Below are positions 56,046 to 64,000 of a stretch of DNA of 64,000 bases, one piece after another. The stretch is from Bubalus kerabau. Its lineage: Eukaryota > Chordata > Mammalia > Artiodactyla > Bovidae. Position numbers and translations under genes: made by a program. The stretch's first letter is position 1. Every line of letters begins with the position of its first letter. The notes under the pieces were generated by a model. That model searched no databases and was not told the DNA's origin. It saw nothing but the letters and a program-made list of their open reading frames with translations. The stretch lies in NCBI RefSeq assembly GCF_029407905.1, contig NC_073628.1, positions 51,791,501 through 51,855,500 of the forward strand. The letters run 5' to 3'.

Positions 56046-59000
56046 TTGGAGCAATAGGTGAGACAGATCTCCTCTTGAGGAGCGAGGTGGAAGTTGGGAT
56101 TCCTCTCGAGTCTAAGCACGGGAGTCGGCCCTCATCTCGAGATGAGGTGGGGGACATGGTGTTTTTCTGCAGTTGCAGCATGAAACTGGGGGTTCCTCTC
56201 GAGTTGTGATGTGAGACTCAGGGAACATCTCCAGTTGGAAAAAGGGAGTCAAGCCTCCTTTTGAGTTGCAATGGGGAAGTTTGGATTCCTATCGAGTCAC
56301 TGCACAGGAATTGGACCTCATCTCGAGTTGAGGCTGGAAACTCGGGGTTCCTCTTGAGTTGTGATGAGTGTCTCGAGGTTCCCCTCGAATTGCCATGGGG
56401 ATCTCAGGGAACTGCTCTGGTTGCCTCAGGGGAGTCAGGCCTCCTTTGTAGTTTTGAGGGGCACCTCAGTTGTCAGGGGCAGGGGAATTGGGCCTCATCT
56501 CAAGTTGAGGTGGGATACTCGGGTTTCCTCTCCAGTTGCAACTAGTATCTTGGGTAACCTCTCGAGTTGCAAAAAAGGAGTCAAGCCTCCTTTCGAGTTG
56601 CCACAGGGAAGTTGGGATTGCTCTTAAGTCAACACAGGGGAATCGCACCTCATCTCACACTGAGGGATGAATCTGGCTGTTTCTCTCGAGTTGTGGAGGG
56701 AAGTTCGGGGTTCCACTTGAGTTGTGACATTGACCTCAGGTAACCTGTCCTGTTGCCCCAGGGGAGTCAGGCATCCTTCTGAGTTGCAAGGAGGCACTCC
56801 AAATTTCTCTCAAGTCGCTGCAGGGGAATCGGGCCTCACCTCATTGCGAGTTGAGGTGGGAAACTCGGGGTTACTTTTGAGTTGTGACAGGGACCTCAGG
56901 GAACCTCTCGTGTTGCCTCAGGGAAGTCAGGCCTCCTTTTGAGTTGTGAGGGGAACCTAGGGATTCCTCTTGAGTTGGTGCAGGGGAATAGGGCCTCATC
57001 TCGAGTTGAGGCAGAGATCTCGGGGTTCTTCTCCAGTTGCAACATGGATCTCGGGGTTCCTATTGAGTTTGAACAGGGTAGTCAGGGCTTGTCTCGTGTT
57101 GAGGCATGGAACTCCTCTTTCCTCTCGAGTTGTGAAAGGGGTGTCAGGCCTCCTCGATTTGAAGCGGTGAACTCGGGATTTTTCTCAAGTTCCAACAGGG
57201 AATTCAGACCTCCCTTCATGTTTTGAGGGGAAACTCAGGGTTCCATTTGAGTCACTGCAGAGGAATCAGGCCTTATTTTGAGTTGAGGAGGAACTCAATG
57301 TCCTTTCGACTTTCAACGGGAAACACAGGGTTCCTTTCTAGTTGCGATGGGGATCAGGGGATACCTCTTGAATAGCAACATGGGAGTCAAGACTCCTCTA
57401 GAGTTGAGGTGGGGAAATCGTGTTTCTTCTCAAGTTGCAGCAGGGGAGTCGGGCCTTCTCTCAATTTGCAGCAGAAACTCGAGATTCTTCTTTAGTGGTT
57501 GCTGGAAACTTGGGGTTGGCTGGAGAGTTGCCACTGTGCCTGAGACCTCCTTTTGAAGTGCAGCAAGAAATCAGTGTTCAGCATGGGATGCAGGATTCCA
57601 CTGGAGTCCTGTCACGGAAGTCGGGGTTCTCCTCGAGCTTGGTTGGTATTCAGTGTTCCTGGTGACTTGTGGTGGGGCATCCTGTCGAATTCTCTTGGGG
57701 TGACTCTTCAAAGCAGGGATATGCAGCATGGCTCCTCTCTTGTTGCAATGACAGGTAGCTACTCACTAGTTTTGAAAAGGGACTACTCTATCATTGTCTT
57801 GGTCAACTGTATTTGCATGGGCTTTGATTCTCTCTAGTGGTGGTGTGCCAGCTCCTCTCTCCTTGTGGTGTGAGTCCATCTATCTTAGCAGAAGAGGGGC
57901 TCCTCTCTGAGTGTGATTTCCAGCAGGCACCTCTCAAGTTGTGGTGGAGGGCTCCTCTCGAGGGGCGAGGCTGCATCTTCTCGGGTTGGAGTGTTAGTGT
58001 CTCCACTTGGGAGGTCCTTTCTGCTTTTGGCTCTATGGGTTCCCCACTTCTATTCGTGGGATTCCTGCTCTCTAGTTGTCAGGGCCTCCACTTGACTTCC
58101 TTCAGGAAGCTCATCTTCATTGGAGGCAGAAGGTCTTCTCTCTAGGTGTGTTATCCTTGGGGACAACTCTCTAGTTGTTCCTGGGGAATCTGCTTCAATT
58201 TTGACCGGAGAGTGCCTCTGTCATTTGATCCTGGGCTCCTTGTGGTAGTCTAGGTATCCTGTGAAATTGCAGCAGGGATCTCGGGGTGCCTCTTAAGTTG
58301 CAGTATATGACTCAAGGTTCCTTAAGAGTTGTGGTGGAGACTCCTCTTGAATTAGATTCATGAATCTAGGGCAGATCCTCTGTATTAGCCATGTGCAAGC
58401 TGGTCCCCATCTAAGTGCAATATGTGGGAGGCTGCTCTGTAGATGCAGCATGGGCTCCACTCTAATTGCAGTGGGGGTGCACTTTTTATTTGCTGTGGGT
58501 TGGCTAGACTTTAGTTTCATTTGCAGCCATCTCTCTAGTTGTGGCAGGGAACTTCTCTTTAATTGTGATAGTTGGGCCCCTCTCTAGATGCGTTAGAGTG
58601 CCTTTCTCAAATTGGGAGGTGGGTGACTCCTCTCTGGTTGTAATGAGAAGGGACGCTTTTTCTAGTTGTGAAGTGCAGCAAGCTACTGGCTATTTGTGGC
58701 AGGGCTGGCCTTCTGCTTAGATGTGATATGAGGCTTCCTCTCTGTTTCAGGTAGAAGGGTGTTCTCCAATTGTGGTGGGGTAATCTCTTGGGCATCCTCT
58801 GAAGTTGCATGAGGGTCTTGGGGCTCGTGTTGAGTTGGAATGGGGAACTCGGGATTCCTCTCCAGTCACTGTAAGGGAATCGGGCCACATTTCCAATTGA
58901 GGCAGGGAACCTGGGGTTCTTCTTGAGTTGTGGTGGGAAACTTGGGGTTTCTCTCGAGTTGTGACATGGAATTCAGGGATCTTGTGGAGTTGCAATGGGT

Positions 59001-62000
59001 GAGACAGGCCTCCGAGGGCAAGTTGGGATTCCTCTCGACTCGAAGCAGGGGCATCGACCCTCATCTCAAGATGAGATGGGCAACACAGTGCTCATCTCGA
59101 GTTGTGTCGGGAAACTCAGGATTCCTCTCGAGTTGCGACAGGTATCTCAGGGAACCTCTCTAGTTGCAAAAAGCGAGTCAAACCTCCGTTCCGGTTGCAG
59201 GAGGGAACCTGGGATTGCACTCGAATCGCTTCAGGGTAAACAGGCTTTATCTTGCATTGAGGGATGAATTTGGTGGTTTTTCTTGCATTACAGTGGAAAA
59301 TGAGGGATCCTCTCATGTTGCAACAGGGATTTCAGGGAACCTCTCATGTGTCCTCATGGGAGTCAGGCATCCTTTCAGGTTGCGAGGGAAAACTCGGGAC
59401 TCCTTTCAAGTCAGTACAGAGGAATCCAGCCTCACCTCATCTTGAGTTGAAACAGGAAACTAGGGGTTCCCCTCGAGTTGTAACAGGTACCTCAGGTAAC
59501 CTCTCATGTTGCCTCAAGGGAGTCAGGCCTCTTTTCAAGATGAGAGGGGGAACTCTGGATTGCTCTAGAGTCATTGCAGAGGAATTGGGCGTCATCTCCT
59601 TTTGAACGGGGAATCTCGTGGTTTTTCTCGAGTTGCTGTGGGAAGCGTTGTGTTCCTCTTGAGTTGCGATGGGGAACTTAGGGAACCTCTTGTGTTGCCT
59701 CAGGGGACTCAGACCTCCTCTCGAGTTGTGAGGGGAACCTAGGGATTCTTCTGAAGTCGTTGTAAGGGAATAGGGCCTCATCACAAGTTGAGGCAGGAAA
59801 CTCGGGGTTCCTCTCCAGTTGTGACGTTTATCTCAGGGTTCCTATTGGGTTTCAACAGGGTAACCAGGCCTCATCTTGTGTTGAGGCATGGAGCTCCACT
59901 TTCCTCTCGAGTTGTGAAACGGGTGTCAGGACTTCTGTCGAGTTGAAGTAGGGAACTTGGGATTTTTCTTGAGTTCCAACAGTGGATTCAGACCTCTCTT
60001 CATGTTTTGAGGGGAAACTCGGGATTCCATTTGAGTTGCTGCAGGGGAATCAGTCGTTATCTCAGTTGAGAGGGAACTCGCTGTTCTTTCAATTGTGGTA
60101 GGAAATACAGTGTTCCTTCTGAGTTTAGATGGGGATCTGGGGCTACCTCTTGAGTGGCAACAGGGGAGTCAGGACTCCTCTGGAGTTGAGGTGGGGAAGT
60201 CGTGTTTCCTCTCGAGTTGCAGCAGGGGAGTTGGGCCTCCTCTCACGTTGCAGCAGAAACTCGGTCTTCTTCTCTAGTGGTTTCTGGGAATTCAGGGTTT
60301 GCTGGAGAGTTGCCACAGTTCCTGAGACCTCCTCTCGAAGTGCAGTGAGAAATCTGTTTCTCTGGATTTGCAGCACAGGATGCAGCATTGCACAGGAGTC
60401 ATGGCAGGGAAACTGGGGTTCTCCTCAAGCTTGGTTAGTACGCTGGGTTCCTGGCGACTTGTGATGGGGTGTCCTGTCGAATTCTCTTGGGGTGACTCAT
60501 CTCTGGCAAGGATATCCAGAGTGGCTTGTGTTTTGTTGCAGTGACGTGTGGTGGCTCACTAGTTGTGCAAGGGATTATCATTGTGGTTGGGGTCCACTCT
60601 GTAGTTGTAGGGATTTTGAGTCTCGCTAGTGGTGATGTGCAAGCTCCTCTCTCCTTGTGAGTGTGAGGTTTGTTTGTATTAGCAGAAGAGGGTATCCTTT
60701 CTGTGAGTGATGTCTAGCGGGCTCCTCTCAAGTTGTGGGGGAGGGCTCCTCGTGAAGGGTGAGGCTGTGTCCTCTCTGGTTGGGTTGTGCTTGTCTCCAT
60801 GGGGAGGTCCTCTGTGCTTTTGGTGCTATGGGTTCCTCACTTCTATTCATGGGATTGCTGCTCTCTAATTGTGAGGGCCTGCACTCGACTTCCTTCAGGG
60901 AGCTCATCTCCATTGGAGGCAGAAGGTCTTCTCTCTAGGTGTTATATCCTGGGGGACACCTCTCAAGTTGCATCGGGGAAATCCGCTTCAGTTTTGGCTA
61001 GAGAGACCCTGGTGCAGTGGTCCCCCTTTTCTTGAGCCAGCCTAGGGATCCTGTGAAATTACAGGGGGGGAACTTGGAATGTTTCTTGAGTTGCAGTATA
61101 TTATTTGGGGTTCCTTTAAAGTTCTGGTGCAGACTCCTATTTAACTAGAGTTGGACAGATCTTCTCTAGTACTGATGTGCAGGCTGGTCCCTGTCTAAGT
61201 GAAATGTGTGGGAGGTTGCTCTCTAGATGAGGCATGGGCTCCACTCTAATTGCAATGGGGGTGCAGTCTTTATTTGCTGTGGATTGGCTCGTCTCTAGTT
61301 GTCGTTTGCAGCCACCTCTCTTGTTGTGACCGGGGAACTCGTCTTTAACAGTGCTAGTTGGGATCCTCTCTACATGCGGTAGAGTGCTGTTCTCAAATTG
61401 AGAGGTGGGTGAGTCCTGTATGATTGTAATGAAAAAGGGCTCTTTTTCTAGTTGTGAAGTGCAGGGAGCTACCGACTATTTGGGGTAGGGCAGGCCTCCT
61501 GCTTAGTTTCGGTATGAGATTTTCTCTCTGGTTATGGTACAGAGTTCTTCTCCAGTTGGGGTTGGGTAGGCTCCTCTTGTGAATCCTGTGCAGTTGCATC
61601 AGTTTCTTGGTGCTTGTGTTATGTCGGGACAGGGAACTCAGCATTCCACACAAGTCACTGCAGGATAATAAGGACTCATCTCATATTGAGAGAGGAATCT
61701 CATCGTTTTTCTCTAGTTGGGGTGGGAAGCTCAGGATTCCTCTCCAGTTGTGACGGGGACCTCAGAGAACCTCTCATGTTGCCTCAGGGGAGTCAGGACT
61801 CCTTTCAAGTTGCTCTCGAGTCGCTGCAGGGGAATCGGACCTCATCTCTAGTTTAGGTTGGAAACTCGGAGTTCCTCTAGTTTGTGACGGGGATGTCAGG
61901 GATCCTATCGAGTTGCATCAGGGGAGTTAGGTCTCCTTTTTGATGCGAGGGGAACCTTGGGATTCTCTCAAGTCACAGCAGGGAAATAGGGCCTCATTTC

Positions 62001-64000
62001 AAGTTGAGGCAGAAAACTCAGGGTTCCTCTCGAGTTGCAATGGGAATCTCATGGAACAGCTCAGGTTGCCTCAGGGGAGTCAGGCTTCCTTTAGAGTTGT
62101 GAGGGTAACCTCTAGAGCCACTGCAGGGGAGTAGGGCCTCATCTAGAGGTAAGGCAGGAAACGGGGTTCCTCTTCAGTTGCAACAGGGATCTCGGTGTTC
62201 CTCTCAAGTTGCAACAGGGGAGTCAAGACTTGCCTTGTTTGAGGTATGGAACTCCATTTTCCTCTGGGTGTCATGTCTCCTGTCGAATTCAGACGGGGAA
62301 CTTGGGATTTTTCTCGAGTTGCAACAGGGGAGTCGGACCTCCCTTCATCTTGTGAGAGGAAACTCGGGATTCCATTTGAGTTGCTGCAGGGGAATCAGTC
62401 CTAGAGTTGAGGGGGAACTCAACTTGTGTCCTTTTGACTTGTGGCGGAAATCACTGGGTTCCTCTCAAATTGTGATGCGGATCTGGGGATACCACTCAAG
62501 TGGCAACAGTGGAGTCAGGACTCCTCTCGACTTGAGGTGGAGTAGTCGTGTTTCCTCTCGAGTTGCACCAGGGGAGTAGGGCCTCCTCTCGAGTTGCAGA
62601 ACAAACTTGGGGTTCTTCTCTCTTGCTGGAAACTCAGAGTTTCTTCAAGAGTTACAACAGGGGACTGAGAGCTCCTCTCAAAGTGCAGTGATAATTCAGT
62701 GTTTCTCTGGATTTGCAGCACGGAATGCAGGATTGCACTGGAGTAGTGGCTGGGAAGTCGGGGTTCTCCTCGAGCTTGTTTGGTACTCAGGTTTCCTGAT
62801 GACTTTCAGTGGGGCCTCCTGTCGAGTTCTCTTGGGGCAACTCATTTCTACCAGGGATGTGCCTACCTGTCTTGTTGCAATGATGGGTGAGCGCTCACTA
62901 GATTTGTCAAGGGACTACTCTATTGTTGTGGTCAGGGTCCACTTTGTAATTGCAGGGGTTTTGAGCCTCTCTAGTGGTAATGTGCAAGCTCCTCTTCCCT
63001 TGTGGCATGAGGTTCATCTGTATTACCAGAAGAGTGGCTCTTCTCTGTGTGTGATGTCAGCGGGTTTCTCTGAAGTTTGGTTGAGGGCTCCTGTAGATGG
63101 GCGAGGCTGTGTCCTCTCTGGATGGTGTTTTCATGTCTCCATGGGGAATGTCCTTTGTGCTTTTGGCGCTATGGGTTCCTCATTTCAATTCATGGGATCA
63201 CTGATCTCTAGTTGTGAGGGCCTCTACTTGATTTCCTTCAGGGGGATCATCTCCATTGGAGGCAGAAGGTCTTCTTTCTAGGAATGATGTCCTGGAGAAC
63301 ACATCTCTAGTTGTGCCTGGGGAATCCAATTCGGTATTGGCCGGGAGCCCCTATGTCATTTGGTGCCATGGCCCCTTTTCTTGGGCCAGCCTAGGAATCC
63401 TGTGAAATTGCAGCAGGGAACTCGGGGTGCCTATTGAGTTGCAGCATATCACTAAGGGTTCCTTTAAAGTTGTGGTGGAGACTCTTTGTGATCTACATTA
63501 GGGGAGATCCTCTTTAGTAGCTATGTGCAAGCTGGTCCCTGTCTAACTGCAATGTGCAGGAGGCTACTCTCTAGATACAGCTTGTGGTCCACTATCATTT
63601 CAGTGGGTGTTTACTCTTTATTTGCTGTGTGTCGTCTCATCTCTAGATGACATTTGCAGCCACCTCTCTCGTTGTGGCAAGGGAACTCATTAAATTTTGT
63701 AGTTGGGATCTTCTCAAGATGCAGTAGAGTGCTCTTCTCTAATTGGGAGGTGGGTGTCTCCTCTAAGGTTGTAATGAGAAAGGGCGCTTTTTCTACTTGC
63801 AAACTGCAAGAAGCTACTGGCTCTTTGTGGCAGGGCGGGCCTCCTGCTTTGTTGTGGTATGAGGCTTCCTCTCTGGTTCCGGTAGAGGACTCTTCTCTGT
63901 GGTGGGGTAAACTCCTCTTGAGAATCCTCTGCCTTTTTATCAGGGTCTTGGAGCTGATGTCAAGTTGGGATGGGGAACTTGGGATTCCTCTCGAATCACT
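56046..64000. repeat. Composite satellite array, right block
   Basis: The satellite resumes at GCAATAGGTGAGACAG and runs to the window end. The 31-bp register is exact here: unit starts at 56999, 57030, 57061, 57092 and 57123, each like TCTCGAGTTG. CTCGAG-type blocks cover about 56046-57700, 58780-60500 and 61590-62840, with short-register CTCTAG blocks between. The higher-order marker lies at about 57706, 60500 and 62844 (2.79 and 2.34 kb apart). A second landmark (ATCCTGTGAAATTGCAGCAG) lies near 58257, 61046 and 63397, matching 18330 in the left array. No transposon is visible in these 8 kb. Confidence 0.92.

Noticed and set aside
56999..57153. CRISPR-like regular spacing of 31 bp
   Set aside because: The whole 31-bp unit is repeated with drift; there are no unique spacers between constant repeats, and the organism is a mammal.
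62607..63281. A 224-codon open frame in the right array
   Set aside because: The longest satellite frame, but paralogous units at 57700 and 60500 do not keep it open and the protein shows only repeat-derived words. Chance plus few stop codons in the unit explains it.

Overview
This is non-coding, repeat-built DNA from a ruminant, most likely a bovid. I recognise BovB LINEs, Bov-A2 and Bov-tA SINEs and bovine-type L1 copies, all typical of Bovidae/Pecora, and two LTRs that look like bovine endogenous retroviruses. I found no host protein-coding gene, no functional RNA gene, no CRISPR array and nothing prokaryotic. The open reading frames in the outer thirds are accidental readings through degenerate satellite; those in the middle are broken LINE reverse-transcriptase and endonuclease remnants.

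Layout. (1) 1-19590 is a degenerate composite satellite. It mixes two related sub-repeats: a 31-bp unit carrying CTCGAG or its decayed forms, and a 23-25-bp unit carrying CTCTAG. They alternate in blocks inside kilobase-scale higher-order units. A solo LTR (2997-3869) and a Bov-A2 SINE (9820-10102) interrupt it, and a 47-bp interstitial telomeric tract lies at 16314-16360. (2) 19591-23588 is very AT-rich (TTAATCAAAT-type minisatellite, then TATA-rich DNA) with BovB pieces. (3) 23589-56045 is a dense nest of retrotransposons, split by 0.6-2.2 kb stretches in which I recognise nothing. It holds an old antisense L1 split by about nine later insertions, a twin-primed L1 with a 24-bp target duplication, a second L1 with an L1 inside it that has no target duplication, a near-complete BovB (about 4.2 kb net) split by an opposite-strand BovB and by a solo LTR with a perfect 6-bp duplication, and another BovB split by an L1. 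(4) 56046-64000 is the same satellite again, resuming in a unit that closely matches the last unit of the left array.

The 31-bp CTCGAG sub-repeat agrees with what I know of ruminant satellite I (1.715 family), and a 23-bp unit is described for other bovine satellites; no library search was possible. Satellite plus an internal telomeric tract suits a pericentromeric or proximal-arm position on an acrocentric bovid chromosome, but that is inference.

No new gene system is visible. The strongest observation is the telomeric tract. It replaces about 57 bp of a satellite unit that is intact in three sister copies in this window, and it is directly preceded by an 11-bp perfect inverted copy of the flanking satellite. 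That looks like a double-strand break whose left end was extended by fold-back copying and whose right end was extended with telomere repeats.
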